Shown: positions 18,657 to 27,362 of the stretch, piece after piece | Numbering within the stretch: position 1 is the first letter of the stretch | Layout: each line of letters begins with the position of its first letter | DNA from: Paenibacillus aestuarii | Lineage (GTDB): Bacteria > Bacillota > Bacilli > Paenibacillales > NBRC-103111 | Assembly: GCF_027789125.1 (NCBI RefSeq) | Contig: NZ_JAQFVF010000089.1 | Location: forward strand, 62,001 to 126,000 | Length of the DNA stretch: 64,000 nucleotides | Reading direction: 5' to 3' | Program-made: the position numbers and the translations under genes | Notes under the pieces: model-generated | Seen by the model: only the letters and a program-made list of their open reading frames with translations | What the model was told of the DNA's origin: nothing | Database searches by the model: none

Positions 18657-19178
18657 CTAATCTTTCTGTACATTTTTTTCATCCGGCTTGCTCTCTTCCC
18701 GATGTGCGACACACCACCCTTGCTCAAAGTCGCCGATTTGGGCAAGAATATCCAATAGCTGCCGCCTCATCTGCGGTGTCACACGCTCTAGCATCTTCTC
18801 GGACACTTGTCTGGAAGCTTCGCGTGCACGTATCAACAGTTCCGGGGCGTTCTCGGTCAGCTGCAGCAGTGTGGCGCGCCTGTCCGTCGGATCGGGAAGA
18901 CGCATGAGCAAATTCTCTTTCTCTAAAGCATCTACAAATTGTGTGACCGTGATGGCCCTGATCCCCATTTTTGCAGCCAAATCATTCATACGTATCGGAC
19001 CATGGTCGGATACAATTCCTAGTACCCTTAAGCGGGGCCCTGTTACATAGGAGGGAACCCCCATAGCCGTGGAACCCGTCTCATGGACGTGGCGTACAAA
19101 ATGCGCGGTCCGGATGATCGCTTGGATGACCTCACCTGATGTGGGCACGCGCTCTCCGGTTGGCATTTGCGAATCCAT
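18657..19178 (-). CDS. MarR-family transcriptional regulator
   Basis: The 173-residue protein has a winged helix-turn-helix of the MarR type (IRMNDLAAKMGIRAITVTQ as recognition region near 63-80, wing with DPTDRRATLLQLTE near 96-109), flanked by helices for dimerisation. AAGGAGGAG precedes the ATG. It is divergent from a two-gene ABC exporter, the usual setting in which a MarR protein represses a drug or toxin exporter until a ligand binds. The inverted repeat TACTTACTATAAGTA between the genes is a fitting operator. The ligand is unknown. Confidence 0.92.
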   Translation of the reverse strand: MDSQMPTGERVPTSGEVIQAIIRTAHFVRHVHETGSTAMGVPSYVTGPRLRVLGIVSDHGPIRMNDLAAKMGIRAITVTQFVDALEKENLLMRLPDPTDRRATLLQLTENAPELLIRAREASRQVSEKMLERVTPQMRRQLLDILAQIGDFEQGWCVAHREESKPDEKNVQKD

Positions 19179-19192
19179 ATTGCAGCTCCTCC

Positions 19193-19255
19193 TTGACGAT
19201 TGAAAAATGATTCTGTAAACTGAAAATAAAATACTAAGGTTACTTACTATAAGTA
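19193..19255 (+). promoter_or_regulatory. Promoter and MarR-type operator of ABC exporter
   Basis: A candidate promoter TTGACG-17-TAAACT (19193-19221) is followed by the inverted repeat TACTTA-CTA-TAAGTA (19241-19255), placed just after the expected start point where a repressor would block transcription. The assignment is inferred from position and symmetry. Confidence 0.5.
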
Positions 19256-19330
19256 TACTTCCATTTAATTATGTTACCGTATTTTTTATCATTTGCAAAG
19301 TGCAACTCCCTACATTCGAAGGAGGAAATC

Positions 19331-21052
19331 ATGTTTAAACTGTTTCGGCTTCTGAAACCTTACAGGCTGCAGCTCACCGGCGTCGTTGTCTTCATGCTCA
19401 TGCAATCGCTGGCGCAGCTGTACCTGCCGACGCTGCTGTCCGATATCGTCGATAACGGCGTCGTCAACGGAGACATCCCTTATATTCTGAAGTTCGGCGC
19501 CTATATGCTCGGCGTTGCGCTCAGCGCCACCGTCTGCGTCGTGATCGCCAGTTACCTGCTGGCCAGATCAGCCACCGGCTTTAGCCGGGATTTGCGCCGC
19601 AAAGTGTTCTCGCATGTCGAGAGCTTCTCGCTCGGCGAATTCGACAAGTTGAGCACGGCATCGCTCATCACGAGAACGACGAACGACATTCAGCAAGTGT
19701 CGCAAGTGCTCGTCATGATGCGGATGTTCATCGGCGCGCCAACGATGCTGGTCGGCGGCGTCATCATGGCGACGCTCAAAGATGCGAAGCTGGCTTTGGT
19801 CCTCATCTGCATTATTCCGATTCTTGCGATCGCCATTGTGGCGATTATGCGCAAAGGCATTCCACTGTTCAAAGCGCTGCAAGTCAAAATCGATCAGATC
19901 AACCTTGTGCTGCGCGAAAATTTGACCGGGATCCGGGTGATCCGGGCTTTCAACCGTTCTGCGCACGAGCAGCGTAAGTTCGAGAAGGCGAACACCGATT
20001 ACACGCAAACTGCAATCAAAGTGAACATTATTATGTCCACTATGATGCCGCTGATGATGCTGGTGTTCAACCTGGGCGTTGTCGTTATTTTATGGTACGG
20101 CGGCATTCGCATCGATCATAATGATTTGCAAATCGGCGACCTGATGGCTTTCATCCAATATGCGATGCAAATTATGATGTCCATGTTTATGATGACGATG
20201 ATCTTCGTCATGATTCCACGGGCATCGGCGTCTGGTGTGCGCATTAATGAAGTGCTGGATACGCAGTCGGCGATTCGCAATAGCGCATCGAGCGAAGCGC
20301 TGGCAGACGATGGCGCCGTCGAGTTCAGCGACGTGACGTTCAGCTACCCTGGCGCTGAGCAGCCGGCCGTCCGCGGGATCAGCTTCCGCGCAGAGCCCGG
20401 CCAAGTGACGGCGGTCATCGGCGGCACCGGCTCCGGCAAAACGACGCTGATGAATTTGCTGCTCCGCTTCTACGACGTCAGCAGCGGGCGAATCGAAATC
20501 GGCGGCAAGCCGATCCAAGCATTGGATCTGGAGGGCTTGCGCAGCCGCATCGGCTATGTGCCGCAGAAGGCCGTCCTCTTCTCCGGCACGGTTGCGGACA
20601 ATATCCGATATGGGCAGGAAGAGGCAGCGGATGACGAGGTGCAGCGGGCTGCAAATATTGCTCAAGCCGCTGAATTTATCGCCGAGATGAAAGACGGCTA
20701 CGATTCCGTCCTGGCGCAAGGCGGCAAAAACTTGTCCGGCGGGCAGAAGCAACGGCTGTCCATCGCCCGCGCCTTAGTGCGCAAACCTGACATCTACGTG
20801 TTCGATGACAGCTTCTCGGCGCTCGATTTCAAAACGGATGCCAAGCTCCGCGCAGCTTTGAAGGCTGAAGTTCAAGATGCGGCGTTCATTATCGTCGCCC
20901 AGCGGGTCAGTACAATCATGGATGCAGACCGCATCCTCGTCCTGGAGGACGGCGCGATGGCCGGGATCGGCACACATGCCGAGCTGATGCAATCCTGCAA
21001 GGTGTATCAGGAGATTGTCGCTTCCCAGCTGTCAGAGGAGGAAATCGCATGA
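19331..21052 (+). CDS. Heterodimeric ABC exporter half-transporter (degenerate-site subunit)
   Basis: A 573-residue fused membrane and ATPase half-transporter. Six membrane segments occupy roughly residues 15-300; Walker A (GGTGSGKT) lies near 365, the signature LSGGQ near 467. Walker B reads YVFDDS, with aspartate in place of the catalytic glutamate, and the H-loop has glutamine (VAQRVST) in place of histidine. These changes mark the non-catalytic partner in exporters like BmrCD, LmrCD or TM287/288, while its intact signature serves the other subunit's active site. ATG at 19331 has GGAGG upstream; a longer frame begins at 19271. It overlaps the next gene by ATGA. Confidence 0.93.
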   Translation: MFKLFRLLKPYRLQLTGVVVFMLMQSLAQLYLPTLLSDIVDNGVVNGDIPYILKFGAYMLGVALSATVCVVIASYLLARSATGFSRDLRRKVFSHVESFSLGEFDKLSTASLITRTTNDIQQVSQVLVMMRMFIGAPTMLVGGVIMATLKDAKLALVLICIIPILAIAIVAIMRKGIPLFKALQVKIDQINLVLRENLTGIRVIRAFNRSAHEQRKFEKANTDYTQTAIKVNIIMSTMMPLMMLVFNLGVVVILWYGGIRIDHNDLQIGDLMAFIQYAMQIMMSMFMMTMIFVMIPRASASGVRINEVLDTQSAIRNSASSEALADDGAVEFSDVTFSYPGAEQPAVRGISFRAEPGQVTAVIGGTGSGKTTLMNLLLRFYDVSSGRIEIGGKPIQALDLEGLRSRIGYVPQKAVLFSGTVADNIRYGQEEAADDEVQRAANIAQAAEFIAEMKDGYDSVLAQGGKNLSGGQKQRLSIARALVRKPDIYVFDDSFSALDFKTDAKLRAALKAEVQDAAFIIVAQRVSTIMDADRILVLEDGAMAGIGTHAELMQSCKVYQEIVASQLSEEEIA

Positions 21053-22941
21053 GTGATAAACCGAACCAAAACCGCTCTGCTGGCATCAGCCCGGCGCATT
21101 TCGGCCGAGGCGGAATGGGCGCAATGGGGATGCCTGTGCAGAAGGCGAAAAACTTCAAAGCAACATTGAAACGGTTGCTAACCTACATGCTGCCATTTCG
21201 CAGACAGCTGGCTCTCGTTTTGTTAACGGCCGTACTAAGCACCTTGTTTAGCATCGTCGCCCCTAAACTGATGGGTCAAGCGACGACCACCTTATTTGAA
21301 GGCTCTATGGCGAAGATCAAAGGTGTTGCTGGCGCGAAGATTGACTTCGATACCATTATTCATATTGTTATTACGCTTGCCGTGCTGTACATTTTAAGCT
21401 CGCTCATGACATTCATACAGCAGCGGATCATGGTCGGCGTTACGCAGAAAATTGTATATAACCTGCGGGAGCAAATCAGCGCTAAGCTCTCTCGCGTGCC
21501 GCTCTCTTTCTTCGATTCGCGGAGTCAGGGCGATACGATGAGCCGGGCAACCAACGATGTCGATACGATCAGCTCCACCATGCAGCAAAGCTTGACGCAG
21601 CTGATCACCTCCCTCGTCACCCTGCTCGGGATCATCATTATGATGCTGACGATCAGCCCGCTTCTCACCTTGGTGACGCTTATTACATTACCGCTCAGCA
21701 TCATGGGGACGAAGATGATCGCCTCCCGCTCGCAGCAATTTTTCAAAGGGCAGCAGCGGACGCTCGGCGAGTTGAACGGCCATGTGGAAGAAATGTATAC
21801 AGGGCATACGATCGTCAAGGCGTTCGGCCATGAGCGCAAGTCGGTGGAGCGCTTTAATGAGATTAACGACCGCTTGTATCACAGCGGCTGGAAAGCGCAG
21901 TTTATTTCCGGGCTTATTTTCCCGCTAATGAGCTTTATCGGCAATATTGGCTACGTCTTCGTCAGTGTCATCGGCGGCGTGCTGGTGACCAATGGAGCGA
22001 TTAAGATCGGGGATATTTTAGCCTTCATCCAATATTCCGGACAGTTCGGGATGCCGATCACCCAAGTCGCGAATATTGCCAACGTCATTCAATCGACCAT
22101 TGCGGCGGCGGAGCGGATTTTTGAATTGTTGGATGAGCCGGAGGAAGTACAGGAGCGAACGGATGTTTCGATTACTAAACCGGTGCGCGGACATGTCACA
22201 TTTGAGCACGTTGCTTTTTCCTACAAAGAAGATGCTCCGCTCATTACCGATATGAACATTGATGTGCAGCCAGGGCAAACTGTCGCGATCGTCGGGCCAA
22301 CAGGCGCCGGCAAAACGACGATTGTCAACCTGCTGATGCGGTTCTATGAGCTGCGTGGCGGCCAGATCCGGATCGACGGCGTCGACACGCGGGACATGGC
22401 GCGCAGTGATCTGCGCGAATTGTTCGGCATGGTGCTGCAGGACACCTGGCTTTTCAACGGCACGATTCGCGATAACATTGCCTACGGCCGCGATCAGGCA
22501 TCGGAAGATGACATCATCGCCGCAGCCAAAGCCGCTTATGCCGATCACTTTATTCGGACATTACCCGACGGCTATGACACGGTGCTGAATGAAGAAGCAT
22601 CCAACCTGTCGCACGGGCAAAAGCAGCTGTTGACCATCGCGCGCGCAATCCTCGCCGATCCGGCGATCCTTATCCTCGATGAAGCGACGAGCAGCGTCGA
22701 TACGCGAACCGAGGTTTCGATTCAAAAAGCGATGAACCATCTGATGGAAGGCCGCACCAGCTTCGTCATTGCGCACAGACTGTCGACCATTCGCGACGCC
22801 GACCTCATCCTGGTCATGAATCATGGTGCGGTGATCGAACAAGGGACGCACGAGCAGCTGCTGGAACAAAAAGGATTTTATGCAGACCTGTACAACAGCC
22901 AGTTTGCGCAGTCCGCAGCCATCACCCGCAACGTGGGGTAG
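21049..22941 (+). CDS. Heterodimeric ABC exporter half-transporter (catalytic subunit)
   Basis: A 630-residue half-transporter with about 45 extra N-terminal residues rich in glycine and methionine before the membrane domain. Walker A (GPTGAGKT) lies near 416-423, Walker B reads LILDEATSS with the catalytic glutamate, and the H-loop histidine is present (IAHRLST). Its signature is LSHGQ instead of LSGGQ. Together with the aspartate and glutamine changes in its partner this gives one competent and one degenerate ATP site. Start and stop overlap with the first subunit (ATGA), which favours equal synthesis. Exported compound unknown; multidrug or peptide export is plausible for a MarR-linked pair. 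Confidence 0.93.
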   Translation: MSDKPNQNRSAGISPAHFGRGGMGAMGMPVQKAKNFKATLKRLLTYMLPFRRQLALVLLTAVLSTLFSIVAPKLMGQATTTLFEGSMAKIKGVAGAKIDFDTIIHIVITLAVLYILSSLMTFIQQRIMVGVTQKIVYNLREQISAKLSRVPLSFFDSRSQGDTMSRATNDVDTISSTMQQSLTQLITSLVTLLGIIIMMLTISPLLTLVTLITLPLSIMGTKMIASRSQQFFKGQQRTLGELNGHVEEMYTGHTIVKAFGHERKSVERFNEINDRLYHSGWKAQFISGLIFPLMSFIGNIGYVFVSVIGGVLVTNGAIKIGDILAFIQYSGQFGMPITQVANIANVIQSTIAAAERIFELLDEPEEVQERTDVSITKPVRGHVTFEHVAFSYKEDAPLITDMNIDVQPGQTVAIVGPTGAGKTTIVNLLMRFYELRGGQIRIDGVDTRDMARSDLRELFGMVLQDTWLFNGTIRDNIAYGRDQASEDDIIAAAKAAYADHFIRTLPDGYDTVLNEEASNLSHGQKQLLTIARAILADPAILILDEATSSVDTRTEVSIQKAMNHLMEGRTSFVIAHRLSTIRDADLILVMNHGAVIEQGTHEQLLEQKGFYADLYNSQFAQSAAITRNVG

Positions 22942-22977
22942 CTCTCGCAGAATAACGTATCGCTGAGATATAGGATA

Positions 22978-23004
22978 AGAAAAGCGCTGTAAGGCGCTTT
23001 TTCT
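22978..23004 (+). terminator. Terminator after ABC exporter
   Basis: AAAAGCGC and GCGCTTTTT pair around a six-base loop shortly after the stop of the second ABC gene. Confidence 0.8.
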
Positions 23005-23056
23005 TGTTCATTAGCCTTCTTTTTCGACAAAAAAGGCAGCTTTTTGCTGAAACGGA

Positions 23057-23086
23057 TTGGCTCAAGTGCTTGCTTTCTGCTAAGAT
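23057..23086 (+). promoter_or_regulatory. Promoter of dapH-dapL
   Basis: TTGGCT and TAAGAT are separated by 18 bases, and the dapH ATG lies 46 nt further on. A TGTCGAA heptamer (minus strand, 23023-23029) lies about 28 nt upstream of the -35 element. Confidence 0.55.
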
Positions 23087-23131
23087 AGGAGAGTTAGGAG
23101 ACCATTTAAACCATTGAAGGAGAATGTAACC

Positions 23132-23842
23132 ATGAGTGAAATGAATACCCTGGAAATTATTCAGTTTATCAAAGAAAGTAAAAAGAAAACCCCTGTTAAA
23201 GTTTACGTAAAAGGAAACCTCGAAGGCGTTAACTTCGGCGAAGGCAGCCAAAGCTTTATTTCGGGCGGCAGCGGCGTCGTATTTGGCGAATGGAGCGTGA
23301 TCCAGCCTGTTCTGGAAGCGAACAAAGCGCAGATCGAGGATTTCGTCGTTGAAGCGGACCGCCGCAACTCGGCTATCCCGATGCTGGATCTGAAGCCAAT
23401 CAATGCCCGCATCGAGCCAGGCGCAGTTATCCGCGACAAAGTACATATTGGCGATAACGCTGTAATTATGATGGGCGCCTTGATCAACATCGGCGCATCC
23501 GTAGGCGAAGGCACAATGATTGACATGAACGCTGTGCTTGGCGGCCGCGCGCAAGTCGGCAAAATGTGCCATATTGGCGCAGGCGCAGTAGTTGCAGGCG
23601 TCATCGAGCCACCTTCAGCGCAACCATGCGTGATCGAGGATGACGTTCTCGTAGGCGCGAACGCGGTAATCCTTGAAGGCGTACGCATCGGTAAAGGCTC
23701 CGTTGTCGCTGCCGGCGCAATCGTAACGCAAGACGTTGAAGAATACACCGTCGTTGCAGGCGCACCAGCCCGCGTCATTAAAAAAGTGGATGACAAAACA
23801 AAATCCAAAACGGAGATTTTAGCAGATCTTCGCACCCTGTAA
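23132..23842 (+). CDS. dapH: Tetrahydrodipicolinate N-acetyltransferase
   Basis: DapH acetylates tetrahydrodipicolinate with acetyl-CoA, opening the acetylase branch to meso-diaminopimelate and lysine. The 236 residues match the usual Bacillales length. The middle and C-terminal part is a left-handed beta-helix of hexapeptide repeats (for example [32 protein letters not shown]), and it ends with [22 protein letters not shown] lies before the ATG at 23132; an earlier in-frame ATG at 23114 lacks such a site. dapL follows 18 nt later, and patA, the matching aminotransferase, faces the pair. Confidence 0.96.
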   Translation: MSEMNTLEIIQFIKESKKKTPVKVYVKGNLEGVNFGEGSQSFISGGSGVVFGEWSVIQPVLEANKAQIEDFVVEADRRNSAIPMLDLKPINARIEPGAVIRDKVHIGDNAVIMMGALINIGASVGEGTMIDMNAVLGGRAQVGKMCHIGAGAVVAGVIEPPSAQPCVIEDDVLVGANAVILEGVRIGKGSVVAAGAIVTQDVEEYTVVAGAPARVIKKVDDKTKSKTEILADLRTL

Positions 23843-23860
23843 GTTCTGGGAGGGACAAGC

Positions 23861-24994
23861 ATGCTTAGCCCATTCGTCGAGCTGCGCCGCCAGCTTCACC
23901 AAATCCCTGAGCCCGGGTTCCAAGAATTCAAGACGCAGCAATTGCTCATGAATGTTCTTGCCGGGCTGCCGCAAGAGCGGCTGACGATACGCACATGGCG
24001 GACAGGCATTCTTGTGCATATCGCCGGTACGAATCCGACGAAGCGGTTCGGCTATCGCGCGGACATGGACGGGCTGCCGATCACGGAAGAGACCTCTCTT
24101 CCGTTCCCTTCGCAGCATCCCGGCTTCATGCATGCTTGCGGCCATGACCTGCACATGTCGATCGGCATGGGGATCGTCTCTCATTTTGCTCACGAGCCGA
24201 TGAAGGATGATCTCGTTGTGCTGTTTCAACCTGCCGAAGAAGGTCCCGGCGGAGCATTACCAATGCTGGCTGCCGAAGAACTGCAGGATTGGAAGCCTAA
24301 CCAGATCGTCGGGCTGCATATCGCCCCGGAGTATCCGGTCGGCACGATTGCTACGAAGCCGGAGATTTTGTTCGCCAATACGTCCGAGCTGTTCATTGAT
24401 TTGCTTGGCAAAGGCGGGCATGCCGCCTACCCGCATCAAGCGAACGATATGATCATCGCGAGTACGCAAATGGTCGGTCAATTGCAGACGATCGTATCGC
24501 GCAACGTAAATCCGCTGGATTCCGCCGTCGTGACGATCGGAAAGATGGAAGCCGGCACGAAGCAGAACATCATCGCCGAGAAGGCGCGGCTGGAAGGTAC
24601 GATCCGTACGCTATCCGCCGACTCCATGGGCAAAGTCAAAAAGCGCATCGAAGCGATTGCCGCCGGCATCGAAGCCTCATTCGAGTGCCAGGTTTCCATC
24701 GATTACGGTTCGAATTACCGCCAGGTCTATAATGATCCGGCGTTGACGAATGAGTTCATGGATTGGCTCCGCAGCAGCACCATCAGCGAAAGCGTACAGC
24801 TTATCGAGTGTACCGAAGCGATGACTGGTGAAGATTTCGGCTACTTCCTCGCGGAAATTCCCGGCTTCATGTTCTGGCTGGGTGTGGAGACGCCGCATGG
24901 TCTTCATCATGCCAAGCTGGAACCCGATGAGCGCGCCATCGAGCTTGCCATTGATACCGTGACCCGTTATTTGCTCTTCAAGTCAGGTGTATAA
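23861..24994 (+). CDS. dapL: N-acetyldiaminopimelate deacetylase
   Basis: An M20D-family metallohydrolase of 377 residues that fits YkuR/DapL, the enzyme removing the acetyl group from N-acetyl-LL-diaminopimelate. Metal-binding landmarks are [10 protein letters not shown] near 90, [10 protein letters not shown] near 127 and the late [10 protein letters not shown] near 350. Similar amidohydrolases act on other N-acyl amino acids, but the direct neighbourhood of dapH and the facing patA make the DAP role the best call. GGGAGGG precedes the ATG. The name dapL is also used for an unrelated aminotransferase; here the deacetylase is meant. Confidence 0.93.
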   Translation: MLSPFVELRRQLHQIPEPGFQEFKTQQLLMNVLAGLPQERLTIRTWRTGILVHIAGTNPTKRFGYRADMDGLPITEETSLPFPSQHPGFMHACGHDLHMSIGMGIVSHFAHEPMKDDLVVLFQPAEEGPGGALPMLAAEELQDWKPNQIVGLHIAPEYPVGTIATKPEILFANTSELFIDLLGKGGHAAYPHQANDMIIASTQMVGQLQTIVSRNVNPLDSAVVTIGKMEAGTKQNIIAEKARLEGTIRTLSADSMGKVKKRIEAIAAGIEASFECQVSIDYGSNYRQVYNDPALTNEFMDWLRSSTISESVQLIECTEAMTGEDFGYFLAEIPGFMFWLGVETPHGLHHAKLEPDERAIELAIDTVTRYLLFKSGV

Positions 24995-25000
24995 ACAAAT

Positions 25001-25046
25001 AAAAGCCTCCAATTCCCATCGTTTTCATGGGTGTTGGAGGCTTTTT
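25001..25046. terminator. Bidirectional terminator between dapL and patA
   Basis: AAAAGCCTCCAA and TTGGAGGCTTTTT form the outer stem, and CCCAT/ATGGG the inner one. With A- and T-runs on both sides it can end both converging transcripts. Confidence 0.9.
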
Positions 25047-25074
25047 GCTATGATTGCTTGCTATGATTGCTTTC

Positions 25075-26232
25075 CTATACCAGCTTGCTTACAAACCGTT
25101 CCACGCGGTCCAAGGCTTGCTCTAAAACTTCCTGCGAATACGCGTAAGAAATGCGCATATAGCCTTCTCCGTAAGCGGTAAAAGCATCCCCAGGCACAAC
25201 GGCCACATGCTCTTCCTGAAGCAGCCTCATGGCAAATTCCTGCGACGAGAGCCCGAAACGGGCAATCGACGGGAATAAGTAAAAGGCGCCGTTCGGTTTA
25301 TCCAACTCGAAGCCCATCGATTTCAGGCGCTCGTACACATAATCGCGGCGTGATACATAAGCTTCGCGCATCGGCAGCGCATCATCGATTCCATTCGTCA
25401 GTGCTTCCAACGCCGCGTATTGGCTGACGGAGCTGGCGCACGTGACGTTGTACTGGTGCACTTTGACCATGTGCTGGGTCAAGTAGGCTGGAGCGAATGT
25501 GAAGCCGATTCGCCATCCTGTCATCGCATGGGATTTGGATAGCCCATTGATGACAATCGTTTTCTCACGCAGCTTGCCGATTGTAGCAATCGAGCGATGC
25601 TGGTCTTCATAAACGAGTTCGCTATAGATCTCATCAGAGAGCACAAACAAGTCTTTATCCTCGAGCAAGCGGGCAAGATCCGCTAGTTCTTGCTCAGACA
25701 GCACCTGTCCTGTCGGGTTGGACGGGTAACAGAGTATGACGCAGCGCGTTTTGTCTGTCAGATGCGGCTCCAGCAGATCTGCGGTCAGCTTCAAGCCATT
25801 CTCTCTCGTGTCAACGTAGACAGGCACACCGCCGGCTAAGCGGATGAGCGGCTCATAGCCCGGATAGATCGGTGCAGGCAAAATAACTTCAGCGCCAGGC
25901 GTCAAAATCGTGCGCAGTGTAATATCCACCGCTTCACTCGCCCCCACCGTGACGATGATCTCATCAGCAGCACGATATTGTTGTCCGTATTTATGCAGAA
26001 CGAATTGCGAAGCGGCTTCACGCAGTTCCAACAGACCCGGATTCGGCGTATAAACGGTTTTATTTTGCTCCAGCGCCCGTTGTCCGGCTTCAATTATGTG
26101 CCGCGGCGTCGGAAAATCCGGCTGGCCAATCGTCAACGTCAACGCACCGGGAATCGTGCTGACAAGGTTGGAAATTTTACGGATACCTGAAATTTGAATT
26201 TCTTTCACTTGCGGATTGATCAAATGTTCCAT
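25075..26232 (-). CDS. patA: N-acetyl-LL-diaminopimelate aminotransferase (PatA)
   Basis: A 385-residue class I/II PLP aminotransferase closely resembling Bacillus PatA, which makes N-acetyl-LL-DAP from the keto product of DapH. The opening MEHLINPQVKEIQISGIRK, the substrate pattern LTIGQPDFPTP, YPSNPTG near 185, the PLP lysine in INGLSKSHAMTGWRIGF near 240 and the late MRISYA are all of that type. ATG at 26232 is preferred (GGAGG 10 nt upstream); the frame extends to 26316 without a ribosome site. With dapH and dapL opposite, all three steps particular to the acetylase pathway lie within 3.1 kb. Upstream is a repeat-rich leader. Confidence 0.94.
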   Translation of the reverse strand: MEHLINPQVKEIQISGIRKISNLVSTIPGALTLTIGQPDFPTPRHIIEAGQRALEQNKTVYTPNPGLLELREAASQFVLHKYGQQYRAADEIIVTVGASEAVDITLRTILTPGAEVILPAPIYPGYEPLIRLAGGVPVYVDTRENGLKLTADLLEPHLTDKTRCVILCYPSNPTGQVLSEQELADLARLLEDKDLFVLSDEIYSELVYEDQHRSIATIGKLREKTIVINGLSKSHAMTGWRIGFTFAPAYLTQHMVKVHQYNVTCASSVSQYAALEALTNGIDDALPMREAYVSRRDYVYERLKSMGFELDKPNGAFYLFPSIARFGLSSQEFAMRLLQEEHVAVVPGDAFTAYGEGYMRISYAYSQEVLEQALDRVERFVSKLV

Positions 26233-26312
26233 CAATTTCATTCCTCCCCCATGGATGAACGGTTCATTGACAATTCCAACTGGCTTTGCCATCCAACCGC
26301 GCAGATGAATTC

Positions 26313-26402
26313 GCAACTCGTTGACAATTCCATCTAGATTTTAAGTTGAAATTGCAACCTGTTGACAATTCCATCCAGATTTTTGAGCTGAAATTGCAAC
26401 TA
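26313..26402. repeat. Tandem 41-42 bp hairpin repeat upstream of patA
   Basis: Two near-identical units start at GCAAC (26313 and 26354) and a third begins at 26396. On the minus strand each reads GTTGCAATTTC...GGAATTGTCAAC, whose ends can pair with one bulged base. A degenerate third copy with GGAATTGTCAA continues toward patA near 26266-26280. The repeat fills the rluD-patA gap and begins at the rluD stop. Confidence 0.8.
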
Positions 26403-27362
26403 GGTTGTTCTCAACATGTGCAGCAAGTGCTCCATGTCCGCAGGCAGCGGCGCTTCAAATTGCAGCGTCTCGCCTGTTCTCGGGTGCACGAAGCCCAGTG
26501 CCGCGGCGTGAAGCGCTTGTCCGCTCGTCTCCATGGTGATCCCTTTGCCTCTCGCGCGCCCGTACATCGGGTCACCGACCAAGGGATGACCGATGAATTT
26601 CATATGCACGCGGATTTGGTGCGTCCGCCCCGTCTCCAGCTTCAACTCCACCAGCGTATTATCGGCGAACCGCTCCAGCACGACAAAATGCGTGACCGCA
26701 TGCTTACTGTTCCGCTCCGTAACGGTGTACATCTTGCGGTCCTGCGTATCTCGGCCGATCGGCGCATCAATCGTTCCGTTCTCATGCTGAATGACGCCGT
26801 GGACGACAGCGATATATTTCCGGTGCACGGTATGCGCCTTGAGCTGCTCCGCCAAGCTCGCATGTGCTTTATCATTTTTGGCAGCCATAATGAGGCCTGA
26901 AGTGTCTTTGTCGATGCGGTGTACGATACCTGGGCGCAGCTCTCCGTTGATCCCTGACAAGTCCTTGCAATGGTGCATCAAGGCATTGACCAGTGTGCCT
27001 GAATAGTGGCCAGGCGCCGGGTGCACAACGAGCCCTCTTTGCTTATTCACCACAATAACATCTGAATCCTCATAAACGACATCCAAAGGGATATCCTCTG
27101 CCGCGAGTTCAACGCTGGACGGTTCGGGAATATCGAGCGCAATCACGTCATTCACCGAAAGTTTGTAGTTCGGTTTAATGAGCTTTCCATTCACTTGCAC
27201 GTGCCCGTCTTTAACCCATTGCTGCACTTGCGTGCGGGATACTTCAATTTCAAGAGATTCTGTAATAAATTTATCGATTCGTTCACTCGCATATTGCGGA
27301 TCAACCGTCCATTCCACTGTCTCGTTAGACACGGAATCAGGAGAGGTCTGGTTTGTGTTCAT
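26400..27362 (-). CDS. RluD-family 23S rRNA pseudouridine synthase
   Basis: A 320-residue pseudouridine synthase of the RluA/RluD family (YlyB in Bacillus), which isomerises uridines in large-subunit rRNA. It has an N-terminal S4 RNA-binding domain (ASERIDKFITE onward, near 26-90) and the catalytic motif GIVHRIDKDTSGL near 145 with the active-site aspartate. ATG at 27362 with AAGGAG upstream is preferred to 27395. Its start lies inside the end of lspA (26-bp overlap), so lspA and rluD form a coupled pair, as in the classical Bacillus order. Confidence 0.93.
   Translation of the reverse strand: MNTNQTSPDSVSNETVEWTVDPQYASERIDKFITESLEIEVSRTQVQQWVKDGHVQVNGKLIKPNYKLSVNDVIALDIPEPSSVELAAEDIPLDVVYEDSDVIVVNKQRGLVVHPAPGHYSGTLVNALMHHCKDLSGINGELRPGIVHRIDKDTSGLIMAAKNDKAHASLAEQLKAHTVHRKYIAVVHGVIQHENGTIDAPIGRDTQDRKMYTVTERNSKHAVTHFVVLERFADNTLVELKLETGRTHQIRVHMKFIGHPLVGDPMYGRARGKGITMETSGQALHAAALGFVHPRTGETLQFEAPLPADMEHLLHMLRTT

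Noticed and set aside
26313-26402. Possible CRISPR array
   Set aside because: Units are directly joined with no unique spacers, only two to three copies exist, and no cas gene is near.
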